DNA from: a virus
Direction: 5' to 3' (one strand)
DNA: 56,189 bases
IMG/VR virus record: IMGVR_UViG_3300008262_003123
Span: 1 to 56,189 of that record
Under the pieces are notes generated by a model, which made no database searches, was not told the DNA's origin, and was given only the letters and a program-made list of their open reading frames with translations. The position numbers were made by a program, and so were the translations under genes. Positions 46,162 through 54,403 of the stretch are shown piece after piece (within the stretch, counting starts at the first letter, position 1; each line of letters starts with the position of its first letter).

Positions 46162-47932
46162 CGCTCAAGAACCTGGCGTTGAGTATACCACCGGCAACAT
46201 AGTTCTTCCTACTGTTGCTGGTTCCGGAACGACTCCTTGGGTTGGGGGAGTGTATCAAGACAATCTCACCTGCTGGAGTTGGGGCAATCCAGGATATTGT
46301 GGACCAAACGCAATTGTTCGTCCGGGTGGAAGTATAAACTTCTCATTTGGTACGACAGACTTATATCAGAGCCAGGCCATAGCAAATGTGTTACCTAATT
46401 CCGGTACTGGATTACAAGTTAACGGATATACTTTTAGTTTTATGGCTAAGAATGGTAATGGGTGGGACGATGGTCGCGTAGATTATCTAAACGCTTATGT
46501 GCATTTTAAAAACTCTAATGGTAGCGTAGTAGAGTATGATTCATATGATCTAAACTACAAATTTAATTGGACTAACTTTAATTTTTCAAGAAATTTTACA
46601 ACACCATACTCTGCTAGTACATTAGGAAATGTTACTTATGGATTTGTTGGTCGTGATAATAATGGGTGGGCAGGACCTTACGGTCCAGAAATTAATAATG
46701 TTAATTTTAGTCTAAGATATTCAGTTGATCAATGCGTGATAAATCCTCTTAGTAGTGTATCCTGTACTGGATATGCAGAAGCATTTAAAAATTATCAATG
46801 TTCAATAAATCCCTTATATGATAGTACATGTCCGGGTTACGCACAGGCTTATTATACACAACAATGTTCAATCAATGCTTTGTATGATCCCACTTGCCCT
46901 GGTTATGCGCAGGCTTATTATTCACAGCAGTGTTCAATAAATGCATTATACGATCCAGGATGTCCAGGTTACGCACAGGCTTTCTTTAATAATCAATGTT
47001 CGTTGAATGCACTTTATAATACACAATGCCCTGGTTATGCACAGGCAAAAGTTCTTAAAGATCTGCAGGATAAACAAACCGAATCAACGGAAACTGCAAC
47101 AACGACCAGTTCGCCAATCCCTACATCTTCAACCTCAACTGCACAAGCATCGTCACCAACAGTATCATTGGCCGATCCTACTAGAACTGAAACACTTGTG
47201 ACTACAGATGTGGGCGGAGTTGAATTAACTACCAGCGGTCAAATTAGCATACCCACTGGTCAAACTGCTTCTACTAAAGAAGCAATAAAAGAATCGACAA
47301 GAGAAGAAAATAAAACAGAATCCGCCAATAGAGAAACCGCCAATAGAGAATCTGACAGAAAACGTGTAGATCCTAGAGCTCTTGCTGTAGCCATGGCAGC
47401 AGTGGCAGCTACAGAACGTACAGCATTGGCTACATCAGAACAAGCAATAGTAATGAGTCAAGCTAGTATAGGTCCTAATGACGGAACTAGTATAGCATTA
47501 GGTTCTGGATTAACTTTACAAAATAATAGATCTCAATCATTTAATGATGACAAGTTTGAAGATAAAAAGGATGAAGGCAAAAATAATACTGCACAAAAAT
47601 CTTCCGGACCAACTGATAATATTAATTTACTGATAACACCAATTCAAACAGTTCCAGATACTAATCAAAAGGCAGGACCTAGTGTAAGAAGAGGTGGAGC
47701 AGTAGAAGGTATGGAGGGAGGACCAGATCCTACCACATTAGCAAAAGCACCGATGGATTTTAATCAATATCTTAATTCACAATTAAAAGATGCACAGTTT
47801 TATCAAAGTAAAGAAATTTATCGAGGACAGCGAACTGTTGATAATCAAAGGTTGTTAAGAGGTTTGTCTGGAGGTAGTGATGCACTACACCAAAGAATGA
47901 TAGAACAACAATATAATATTTCAGGACAATAA
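46097..47932 (+). CDS. Secreted protein with five 22-residue Cys repeats
   Basis: 611 aa. Signal peptide ISIRKLASALCLALCFSHYS, cleavage near SNA-QE, read from within the upstream gene. The N-terminal domain (about 25-210) is beta-sandwich-like. Residues about 212-321 are five tandem units QCSINALYDPTCPGYAQAYY with two Cys each. Then a S/T/A/E-rich disordered stretch and a helical C-terminal domain (DFNQYLNSQLKDAQFYQSKE). Likely an extracellular or virion-surface fibre. RBS AGGAA upstream of ATG 46097. Confidence 0.75.
   Translation: MISIRKLASALCLALCFSHYSNAQEPGVEYTTGNIVLPTVAGSGTTPWVGGVYQDNLTCWSWGNPGYCGPNAIVRPGGSINFSFGTTDLYQSQAIANVLPNSGTGLQVNGYTFSFMAKNGNGWDDGRVDYLNAYVHFKNSNGSVVEYDSYDLNYKFNWTNFNFSRNFTTPYSASTLGNVTYGFVGRDNNGWAGPYGPEINNVNFSLRYSVDQCVINPLSSVSCTGYAEAFKNYQCSINPLYDSTCPGYAQAYYTQQCSINALYDPTCPGYAQAYYSQQCSINALYDPGCPGYAQAFFNNQCSLNALYNTQCPGYAQAKVLKDLQDKQTESTETATTTSSPIPTSSTSTAQASSPTVSLADPTRTETLVTTDVGGVELTTSGQISIPTGQTASTKEAIKESTREENKTESANRETANRESDRKRVDPRALAVAMAAVAATERTALATSEQAIVMSQASIGPNDGTSIALGSGLTLQNNRSQSFNDDKFEDKKDEGKNNTAQKSSGPTDNINLLITPIQTVPDTNQKAGPSVRRGGAVEGMEGGPDPTTLAKAPMDFNQYLNSQLKDAQFYQSKEIYRGQRTVDNQRLLRGLSGGSDALHQRMIEQQYNISGQ
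46730..47059 (+). repeat. Five tandem 66-bp coding repeats
   Basis: Units begin at 46730, 46796, 46862, 46928 and 46994, each encoding 22 residues of the form QCSINALYDxxCPGYAQAYY plus two. The first unit is the most diverged. No indels between units. Suggests a solenoid or disulfide-stapled stalk, and a likely site for copy-number change. Confidence 0.9.
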
Positions 47933-47933
47933 A

Positions 47934-48071
47934 ATGTTTGAAGCATTTATGATTTTTTATCTATTAGAAGTGTTAGTGCTAGTGTCAGTGGCCGTTTGGT
48001 ATTATAAAGAACCTAAAAAGGTAGAAAAAAAATTACATGACCCTTGGGGTTTTTTTAGAGGAACAAAATAA
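47934..48071 (+). CDS. Small single-TM protein (45 aa)
   Basis: MFEAFMIFYLLEVLVLVSVA, then a basic tail VWYYKEPKKVEKKLHDPWGF. One TM helix with C-terminal positive charge. Starts 1 nt after the previous stop and ends 1 nt before the next ATG. Likely a membrane accessory of the neighbouring secreted proteins. Confidence 0.6.
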   Translation: MFEAFMIFYLLEVLVLVSVAVWYYKEPKKVEKKLHDPWGFFRGTK

Positions 48072-48072
48072 A

Positions 48073-48690
48073 ATGAGCGAAGAAAAAGTAGACGTAAACA
48101 AAAAAATTGACGAAGCAGATGCAGCAATGAAAAAATATGCCAGCAAAGACACTGTTATCAGTATCGGCGGCTATGAATTTACTCCTGCTAAACTTATGGT
48201 AGCAGCTACGCTGATTTCATCAACACTGGGTGGGTTATATGGATGTTTTGAAGTGTACAAGGATTACATGGGCATGAAGAAAAAGATTGCCGAGTATGTC
48301 ACACCCGACTTAACTGAAATCTATAAGAAGATGGAAGTGTTAGATGCCAACACCAGCAAGATGGTCGAATACACTGACAACATCAAGATTGATTTAAAGA
48401 ATGATGTCCGTAGACTAGAAAATGTAGTTGAAAATGTTGAACGTAGTTCTAAACAAACTGCAAGAGATACTGACCAAACGGTCAAGGAGATAAAGAGAGA
48501 TGTTGACGGTACTCTTAAAGAAGTTAGAAGATATAGCGATCAGACTGTTAAAGAAATTAATCAAGAAATAGCTCGTAATAATCAAGAGATGGCTAGAAAT
48601 CAAAAAGAAACGCAAGCTGAAATACGTGCGTTAAGAAAAGAAGTAGATGACAAAATTAAGAAAGCATTGGACAATCCATTGTCTCAATAA
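48073..48690 (+). CDS. Membrane-hairpin coiled-coil protein, paralogue A
   Basis: 205 aa. Hydrophobic segment FTPAKLMVAATLISSTLGGL (about 37-57) flanked by KDTVISIGGYE, then a long coiled coil to the C-terminus (NDVRRLENVVENVERSSKQT, DQTVKEIKRDVDGTLKEVRR). End DDKIKKALDNPLS matches the next protein. ATG 48073 is preferred over a longer start inside the small upstream gene. Probably a membrane-anchored coiled-coil spacer. Confidence 0.72.
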   Translation: MSEEKVDVNKKIDEADAAMKKYASKDTVISIGGYEFTPAKLMVAATLISSTLGGLYGCFEVYKDYMGMKKKIAEYVTPDLTEIYKKMEVLDANTSKMVEYTDNIKIDLKNDVRRLENVVENVERSSKQTARDTDQTVKEIKRDVDGTLKEVRRYSDQTVKEINQEIARNNQEMARNQKETQAEIRALRKEVDDKIKKALDNPLSQ

Positions 48691-48702
48691 GGAGAGGAGC
48701 AA

Positions 48703-49167
48703 GTGGCAGAAGATAAAGATCTAAACAAAGCAGTAGATAAATTACAGGAGATTACCAGCAAGGACACAGTAATAAGCATAGGTGGGTATAGTTTTACTCC
48801 GGCCAAACTTATGATTGCCGCGGGTATTATATCATCTGTAATTGGAGGACTCTATGGAGCATTTGAAGTATATAAGGGCTATATAGATATGAAGGAAAAA
48901 ATAGCCAAATATGTAGCACCAGATTTAAGCGAGTTTGACAAGCGTCTGTCAGTAATTGAAGAAAACAGTCAAAAAACCACAGACTACACACGTGATATTA
49001 AAAATGATTTAAAGCAGGATTTGCGTAAACTTGAACAAGTCGTAGAGACAGTAGAACGTAGTTCTAAACAACAACAGAGAGAAGTTGATCAGGATATTAG
49101 GCAGTTGCGCAAAGAAGTAGACACTAAGATACAGAAAGCCATGGATAACCCGTTAGCCAATAAATAA
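48703..49167 (+). CDS. Membrane-hairpin coiled-coil protein, paralogue B
   Basis: 154 aa, GTG start after GGAGAGG. SKDTVISIGGYSFTPAKLMI, AAGIISSVIGGLYGAFEVYK, VETVERSSKQQQREVDQDIR, and end DTKIQKAMDNPLA. It is about half identical to paralogue A over its length, lacking A's extra coiled-coil repeats (about residues 145-185). A tandem duplication with later expansion of copy A. Confidence 0.75.
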   Translation: MAEDKDLNKAVDKLQEITSKDTVISIGGYSFTPAKLMIAAGIISSVIGGLYGAFEVYKGYIDMKEKIAKYVAPDLSEFDKRLSVIEENSQKTTDYTRDIKNDLKQDLRKLEQVVETVERSSKQQQREVDQDIRQLRKEVDTKIQKAMDNPLANK

Positions 49168-49189
49168 CTATATATTCAGGAGCTAAATT

Positions 49190-49522
49190 ATGAAGCCGTT
49201 ACTAGATATACTAAGATTGTCGCTAGTAGCGGCTTTCTTTTCACCGTTATTTGCTCAAGCAGAAGTAGTCTATCCAACAAAACTAGTATGTGTTACTGAA
49301 CAGGAATTAACCCCTGTTTTAACAAAATATCAAGAACAACCCGTACTAAAGTTTTCCTCTATGCGAGTTATAGGAAATAGTCAGGGTTATTTGCAATCAG
49401 TCCTGTATATGAATCCTACTACTAAAACATGGACATTGGTTGAACAATGGGATGAAAATTTATACTGTATTGTTTCCATAGGAGTCGATGCCGAGCCAGC
49501 GATATCGGGCGATAAAATATGA
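49190..49522 (+). CDS. Small secreted protein
   Basis: 110 aa. Signal peptide LRLSLVAAFFSPLFAQA-EV. Mature domain 85 aa with two Cys: YPTKLVCVTEQELTPVLTKY, YLQSVLYMNPTTKTWTLVEQ, NLYCIVSIGVDAEPAISGDK. No lipobox. Family unknown. Confidence 0.7.
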   Translation: MKPLLDILRLSLVAAFFSPLFAQAEVVYPTKLVCVTEQELTPVLTKYQEQPVLKFSSMRVIGNSQGYLQSVLYMNPTTKTWTLVEQWDENLYCIVSIGVDAEPAISGDKI

Positions 49523-49544
49523 ATCAATTCCTTATAGGTGTTCA

Positions 49545-50189
49545 ATGAATGGTAAAATAGGTTTATTTTTACACCAGCCAAAATGTTCCGTTCAGAGCGG
49601 GAACGGAATCATGCAAGCACTGTATCCGCACTATTCTTTTAAAATTTTCACTAAGCATGAGATAGAAGACGATTTTTTCAACAATCTTGATATGGTCTGC
49701 TTTCCCGGTGGGTTTGGGGACAGTGATGCTTTTGACTATCTTTTACCAAACCATATTAAAAGTATAAAAAAATTTATAAATCGTGGCGGAAAGTATCTTG
49801 GTATCTGCATGGGAGCATATTGGGCAGATAAAGATTACTTTGATATATTAGAAGATATTAGAGTAGAACAATATATCAAACGTCCTAACACAGATACAAA
49901 AAGACCACATGCTAAAGCCATAGATGTTAAATGGTTTAATAGATCAGAAAAAATGTATTTTTATGATGGTTGTACTTTTGTTGGGGATCGTTCAAAGTTT
50001 GAAACAGTGTCAACGTATGCTAATGGTGATCCAATGGCTATTATTAAAAATAACATTGCACTAATTGGTTGCCATTTGGAAAGCGAACGGCATTGGTACA
50101 ACAGTTATAGTTGGATGCCACGTCACTGGCATAAAGGTTCTCATCACAAATTACTTTTAGAGTTTGTCGACAGATTTTTGACCAAATAA
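49545..50189 (+). CDS. BPL_N-type glutamine-amidotransferase-like protein
   Basis: 214 aa from ATG 49545. MVCFPGGFGDSDAFDYLLPN, then INRGGKYLGICMGAYWADKD with the nucleophile-elbow Cys in GICMGA, and ALIGCHLESERHWYNS with a His candidate. This matches the class-I GATase-like domain found at the N-terminus of biotin-protein ligases in eukaryotes and as a free domain in bacteria and phages. Reaction unknown. Its 3' end overlaps a convergent gene by 33 nt. Confidence 0.78.
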   Translation: MNGKIGLFLHQPKCSVQSGNGIMQALYPHYSFKIFTKHEIEDDFFNNLDMVCFPGGFGDSDAFDYLLPNHIKSIKKFINRGGKYLGICMGAYWADKDYFDILEDIRVEQYIKRPNTDTKRPHAKAIDVKWFNRSEKMYFYDGCTFVGDRSKFETVSTYANGDPMAIIKNNIALIGCHLESERHWYNSYSWMPRHWHKGSHHKLLLEFVDRFLTK

Positions 50190-50366
50190 TTCTCCGTCTT
50201 TTAAAAATTTAATCAAATCGTCTTGTTTGACCAAATACTGCCGTCCATTTACATTGACTAATTTAAAATAGTCTCCGCCCTTCCAGCCTAATCCATCTGA
50301 ATCAAATTCTGGATCTAACAGAATTCCTTTTTTATTAACCACCCACTCGTATTCAAAATTTTTCAT
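50157..50366 (-). CDS. Small protein, unknown
   Basis: 69 aa. MKNFEYEWVVNKKGILLDPE, FDSDGLGWKGGDYFKLVNVN, GRQYLVKQDDLIKFLKDGEL. Compact beta character. GGATG-type ribosome-binding context (AAAGG before ATG). It is the minus-strand partner of a divergent promoter region at 50367-50437 and overlaps the end of the gene converging on it. Confidence 0.6.
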   Translation of the reverse strand: MKNFEYEWVVNKKGILLDPEFDSDGLGWKGGDYFKLVNVNGRQYLVKQDDLIKFLKDGELFGQKSVDKL

Positions 50367-50379
50367 CCTTTATTTATTA

Positions 50380-50408
50380 TTGACTTTGTCCAAACTATCT
50401 GCTATAAT
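50380..50408 (+). promoter_or_regulatory. Sigma70-type promoter
   Basis: TTGACT (50380-50385), 17-nt spacer, TATAAT (50403-50408). The ATG follows 29 nt later. A GTAAATAG motif sits between them at 50427. Confidence 0.78.
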
Positions 50409-50437
50409 CTACATATTATTCAGTTGGTAAATAGACG

Positions 50438-51247
50438 ATGAAAATTAGATTAGTATCAGATCTCCATTTAGAATTTTCAGATTGCTTCGATATTAAGAAT
50501 GATGATAATATCGATGTCTTAATTCTTGGCGGTGACATTATGATCGCCAGTAAAGTTCTAAAACCTCAAAGTGAATACGGTATTCGTTTTCGTGACTTTC
50601 TAAAACGAATGAGCTTTCAGTTTCCTCATGTTATCTACATAATGGGCAATCATGAATTTTATAGTGATGGTCATTGGGTAGGTAGTGTTGAACAAATGCG
50701 CATGGCTTGCGGTGTACATGATAATATCTACATGTTGGAGAGAGATACTAAAATTATCGACGATGTAGTTTTTGTTGGTGGAACATTATGGACAGACATG
50801 AATAAGTACGATCCATTAACTATGCATGCCGTCCGAGACATGATGAACGATTATCGTGCTATTCGTAATGATCAGGCTGGATATCGAAATCTTAAACCTG
50901 CCGACACTGCCGAACGTCATCGTCAAACAGTAGATTATATTAAACATGTTGTTAAAGAACACAAAGATAAACAGTGCGTAGTAGTTGGACATCATTCTCC
51001 AAGTTGGTTAAGTGTGCATGAACAATATAAGAATGATTACATAATGAACGGTGCATATCACAGTGATCTCTCTAATATCATGTTAGATAATCCTAATATT
51101 AAATTGTGGACGCATGGCCATACACATCATTGCTTTGACTATATGATTGGAGAAACTAGGATAGTTTGTAATCCTAGAGGTTATCATCAGGCAAGTGGGT
51201 GGAGTGAAGACACTAACTGGAACCCTTCATTATGTATAGAAATTTAA
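50438..51247 (+). CDS. Calcineurin-like metallophosphoesterase
   Basis: 269 aa. Metal-binding motifs in order: RLVSDLHLEF (D-x-H), LILGGDIM (GD), YIMGNHEFY (GNHE), VVVGHHSPS (GHH) and WTHGHTHHCFDY (GHTH). Soluble phosphodiesterase or phosphatase; substrate not predictable. Phage members act on nucleotides, DNA ends or tRNA termini. The next gene starts inside its last codons. Confidence 0.9.
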   Translation: MKIRLVSDLHLEFSDCFDIKNDDNIDVLILGGDIMIASKVLKPQSEYGIRFRDFLKRMSFQFPHVIYIMGNHEFYSDGHWVGSVEQMRMACGVHDNIYMLERDTKIIDDVVFVGGTLWTDMNKYDPLTMHAVRDMMNDYRAIRNDQAGYRNLKPADTAERHRQTVDYIKHVVKEHKDKQCVVVGHHSPSWLSVHEQYKNDYIMNGAYHSDLSNIMLDNPNIKLWTHGHTHHCFDYMIGETRIVCNPRGYHQASGWSEDTNWNPSLCIEI

Positions 51248-52041
51248 TCTTATTAATCCTGTTGTTCCCTATTAAGAGTTGGGCCGAATCCAACTCTTAT
51301 CTTTATAATATCACCAATGATAAAATTGTCATGGGCGATAGATTAGATGAAGTACGACCAATTGCCAGCATAACAAAAATTATGACTGCTATGATTGTAT
51401 TAGACTACTATAAATCGTTATCTGATAAAATTAAAACTGGCACCGGAATGCTACCTCGTAAAGAGTATACTCTCGAACAAATACTAACTGCTATGTTGGT
51501 ACGAAGTGATAATGGCGCTGCAGAAACATTGGCTAGAAATTTTCCCGGAGGTAGGAAGGAGTTTCTAATCCAGATGAATCGCAAAGCCAATCAACTTAAA
51601 ATGTATAATACCAACTTTGATGATCCAACAGGATTGAGTAGAAAAAACGTATCTTCTATTCACGATCTTAGTTTAATGATGACAACGGCTCAAAAATATT
51701 CTAAAATTAGAGAAATTAGCATTAAGAAACAGGCATTATTTGAAACCAAATATAAAAAGAAAATTAGAACTATTCATTTGCATAATACTAATACACCAAT
51801 ACTTTTTGAATTTGATACTGTAGTGGTGTCTAAAACAGGGTATACCAACCCAGCTGGATGGTGTGTGGCAATGGTAGTTGAAAAGTTCAATAACACTTAT
51901 GTTGTAATTGTCTTGGGTGCTAAAAACAAAGCGCATCGTATTGACAAAGTTAAGGAAATCATGTATAATCATATTGTTGATGAAAGAGTTTTTGATAAAG
52001 ACATAGACTATGATTTCCAAATCCCCCATCCTATTTTATAG
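51232..52041 (+). CDS. D-alanyl-D-alanine carboxypeptidase/endopeptidase (peptidase S11)
   Basis: 269 aa. Signal peptide NLILLILLFPIKSWA-ES. Penicillin-binding motifs: IASITKIMTAM (SxxK), LVRSDNGAAETLA (SxN) and VVSKTGYTNPAGW (KTG). NFDDPTGLSRKNVSSIHDLS is typical of PBP5/PBP7. No C-terminal amphipathic anchor is obvious, so it is more like PBP7/PbpG. Acts on peptidoglycan stem peptides in the periplasm. Overlaps the genes on both sides (16 and 32 nt). Confidence 0.9.
   Translation: MYRNLILLILLFPIKSWAESNSYLYNITNDKIVMGDRLDEVRPIASITKIMTAMIVLDYYKSLSDKIKTGTGMLPRKEYTLEQILTAMLVRSDNGAAETLARNFPGGRKEFLIQMNRKANQLKMYNTNFDDPTGLSRKNVSSIHDLSLMMTTAQKYSKIREISIKKQALFETKYKKKIRTIHLHNTNTPILFEFDTVVVSKTGYTNPAGWCVAMVVEKFNNTYVVIVLGAKNKAHRIDKVKEIMYNHIVDERVFDKDIDYDFQIPHPIL
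51941..51969 (+). promoter_or_regulatory. Perfect consensus sigma70 promoter inside the S11 peptidase gene
   Basis: TTGACA (51941-51946), 17-nt spacer, TATAAT (51964-51969). Points at the gene starting at 52010. Coding constraints make such a match notable, but chance cannot be excluded. Confidence 0.6.
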
Positions 52042-52483
52042 AAAAGAAGGTCGCCGTTATATTCCGGTAGCAGAATATGACAACGAACTATTAGATAGTT
52101 TCCCCAAAGGGGATCATCTTGTGTCTGTATACCCCGGCGGCACTAGTCGTCGCTTTAAGATTGATCCAGCTTATGCTCCTATGATTGCTGCGGGTCGTGT
52201 TGCCGAAGACAAAATCTGTAGGGCTATCGCCAAAGCCGCTGAACTACGTCCTCCTCGTTCTCCAATTACTCCTCAGCAGAAGAAAGCCTGGGAAGCATTG
52301 GCCAAAGCATTTGGCGATGAACTTTGTACCTTACAAGGATTGAGCATTCATGATTGTGCAGAAGCAGGTATTAAAGCTATGCAGGAAGAAGCAGATAAAC
52401 TTTTAAAACATGAAAGTGTTCGAAAGGCGTATGATCATTTTATGTTAATGTGCGAACTTACAAAAGAAAATACAGGAGATTAA
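52010..52483 (+). CDS. Conserved phage protein
   Basis: 157 aa. SKSPILFYRKEGRRYIPVAE, YDNELLDSFPKGDHLVSVYP, GGTSRRFKIDPAYAPMIAAG. I recall closely similar proteins in T4-like cyanophages with no assigned function. The C-terminal half is helical. It has a candidate promoter 41 nt upstream. Confidence 0.72.
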   Translation: MISKSPILFYRKEGRRYIPVAEYDNELLDSFPKGDHLVSVYPGGTSRRFKIDPAYAPMIAAGRVAEDKICRAIAKAAELRPPRSPITPQQKKAWEALAKAFGDELCTLQGLSIHDCAEAGIKAMQEEADKLLKHESVRKAYDHFMLMCELTKENTGD

Positions 52484-52484
52484 A

Positions 52485-52664
52485 ATGGCACTACCATTAT
52501 TAATAATTGGATTTGCTTCTTTGTTTGGCAGTGGTTGTACCTTTATGGACTGGCGCAGTCATCGAGAAGAAACATCTAAAATTGTTTGGACTGTTGGTCT
52601 GGCTATTATTGGTATGTATATGGTAGTTGCTGTTATTGGACAGTTAGTAAGGCATTGCTCATGA
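52485..52664 (+). CDS. Small membrane protein (59 aa)
   Basis: Two TM helices: LPLLIIGFASLFGSGCTFM and IVWTVGLAIIGMYMVVAVIG, with a charged loop DWRSHREETSK. RBS AGGAGATTAAA. ATGA overlap with the next gene. Confidence 0.62.
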   Translation: MALPLLIIGFASLFGSGCTFMDWRSHREETSKIVWTVGLAIIGMYMVVAVIGQLVRHCS

Positions 52665-53296
52665 GTTTTAATTTAGGTGATATTTGGTCATATGAAGATA
52701 AAACTAGGAATCTTCCTAGTATTCAAGTAGTACGATATCCAACTATCCATTATCAAGATTGGTTTCCAGTATCTGTAATCAATCCTAATTTTGAAAAAGG
52801 TCCTTGGATTGCTGGCGGTGCTGGTTTACGTTGGTATCAAGGAATTCCTGTAGGGGAAAGCGACATAGATGTATATTGTTCTTCTCCCATGCAGGCAGAG
52901 CAGTTACAACAGAAAATTTTTGCTTCAATGGCCTGTACAGAAAAATACAAATCAGATAACGCTGTTACATTAGAAGTTTCAAAAGATGATCAGACATGGA
53001 CTGTACAAATAATTAAGAAAAACTATTTTACTGATATGCAAAAAGTCATTGATAGTTTTGATCTATCAGTTTGTCAAGTTGCTACTGATGGAAATACCTA
53101 CTTGTTAGGCAATCATACAGCCAAGGATATTCGTGAACGCAACTTAAGAATGCGTATGCCTTTACAAGCAGATGCACTCAAGCGCCTTATCAAATATTGG
53201 ACCTACGGGTATCGTCCAGTAGACGGATTATTAGAAGCAATTCAACACAATCCAGTAGGTCGTTGGGAATTTAACCCTGCAGAGGATTATCTATGA
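52661..53296 (+). CDS. Nucleotidyltransferase-like protein
   Basis: 211 aa from ATG 52661. WIAGGAGLRWYQGIPVGESD, IDVYCSSPMQAEQLQQKIFA: GG, then 15 residues, then D-x-D, the arrangement of minimal nucleotidyltransferases. DSFDLSVCQVATDGNTYLLG may supply the third carboxylate. I recall similar proteins in aquatic T4-like phages. A role in RNA or protein nucleotidylation is possible. ATGA overlaps on both sides. Confidence 0.78.
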   Translation: MSFNLGDIWSYEDKTRNLPSIQVVRYPTIHYQDWFPVSVINPNFEKGPWIAGGAGLRWYQGIPVGESDIDVYCSSPMQAEQLQQKIFASMACTEKYKSDNAVTLEVSKDDQTWTVQIIKKNYFTDMQKVIDSFDLSVCQVATDGNTYLLGNHTAKDIRERNLRMRMPLQADALKRLIKYWTYGYRPVDGLLEAIQHNPVGRWEFNPAEDYL

Positions 53297-53685
53297 GAGC
53301 AGAACACAGTTGGAGTTTATTAGATCCAAGACCAGTTTTAATGTATCTAGAACATCACGATGATTATATCGTCTATTGGAATGGTGTTGTTATGCCACAC
53401 AGCTATGCACTTGCTATGGCAGTAGAACAGTTTGGAATTTATGCTACTCCAGAAATGAAAAATGCAAGGTTGACAAATTATAAGAAATTATATTATACTA
53501 ACGCATTTGAAACTCGAGCTTGGGACAGTAAGATAATGGATCATGATGTTTATTCATATCTAAAAAATATAATGTCATATCATATTACTAAAACATGTGA
53601 AGGTAAAGAACCACAAGAAATATTATCCTGGTTTGATTATAAACGAGCCAGAACAGAAAATTATCAACCAAAGGAAGAGAAGTAA
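53293..53685 (+). CDS. Phage protein, unknown
   Basis: 130 aa. SWSLLDPRPVLMYLEHHDDY, IVYWNGVVMPHSYALAMAVE, QFGIYATPEMKNARLTNYKK. Soluble, aromatic, no motif recognised. Placed directly downstream of the nucleotidyltransferase-like gene with an ATGA overlap, so the two may work together. Confidence 0.65.
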   Translation: MRAEHSWSLLDPRPVLMYLEHHDDYIVYWNGVVMPHSYALAMAVEQFGIYATPEMKNARLTNYKKLYYTNAFETRAWDSKIMDHDVYSYLKNIMSYHITKTCEGKEPQEILSWFDYKRARTENYQPKEEK

Positions 53686-53897
53686 TGGATATGAATCAAG
53701 CAGCAGTATTTTTAGCAGGTAGTGTTTTAACTATGATTGGTTTTATAGTTATAGTTGTGGGATTAGTTATTATTAACAATATTCTTCATAGGTATTGGAA
53801 ACCTGTTAAGATGTGGAAATTTGATGTATATCCTCCGCAGTTCATGCATCAAGAACCTTTAATGGATCAACCTAAAGAAAAGGAACTTAAGAAATGA
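53685..53897 (+). CDS. Small single-TM protein
   Basis: 70 aa. TM helix AVFLAGSVLTMIGFIVIVVG plus LVIINNI, then a basic/aromatic cytoplasmic tail (WKPVKMWKFDVYPPQFMHQE) ending in charged residues. TAATG start and ATGA end. Confidence 0.65.
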   Translation: MDMNQAAVFLAGSVLTMIGFIVIVVGLVIINNILHRYWKPVKMWKFDVYPPQFMHQEPLMDQPKEKELKK

Positions 53898-54403
53898 TTA
53901 CCTTAAAACAGTTCATGGAAACCGTTGACTACCGTATCACTGAAGGTAGTGAGTATATGTGGCAATGCTACGGTCCTAATGCTTATAGATTAGATTCATG
54001 GTCTGGCGATCAAGACGGGCATTCTGTTAGTATTGTATTCGATACTAAAACTCAAGAAGTCTACGAAGCCAGCGCATATGATTATAAAAATCAACGTGCC
54101 TATAGATTGATTAATACTGATTATAAGACGGATCACGATGACGAATCTGAGGATCGTGGTGTGTTAGGTAATCAAGCATGGGATGATGTTAATTATGTTG
54201 ATCTAGATGTCGATGAAGACTTTTTAGAAAAAGCACAGGCAATTGTAAATGAGGAAGATTACGACACTCGGGTTCAAGTTCAAGTAGAATTTACGGATGA
54301 CGAACTATTTCGTTACATGAAATTTGCACATGATAAAGATATAACATTTAATCAATTAGTTGAGGAAGCTGTAAAATCAGCAATCAAGGAACACCAAGCA
54401 TGA
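53894..54403 (+). CDS. Acidic protein with CTS-like N-terminus
   Basis: 169 aa, strongly acidic. MITLKQFMETVDYRITEGSE: both FME before T and ITE before G fit the propeptide pattern. SVSIVFDTKTQEVYEASAYD and RLINTDYKTDHDDESEDRGV follow; the C-terminal helix ends in VEEAVKSAIKEHQA. Here the neighbours are not structural, so the CTS reading is less sure. Confidence 0.65.
   Translation: MITLKQFMETVDYRITEGSEYMWQCYGPNAYRLDSWSGDQDGHSVSIVFDTKTQEVYEASAYDYKNQRAYRLINTDYKTDHDDESEDRGVLGNQAWDDVNYVDLDVDEDFLEKAQAIVNEEDYDTRVQVQVEFTDDELFRYMKFAHDKDITFNQLVEEAVKSAIKEHQA

Noticed and set aside
46730-47059. A CRISPR-like array
   Set aside because: The 66-bp repeats are contiguous, have no spacers, stay in frame and encode a protein repeat.
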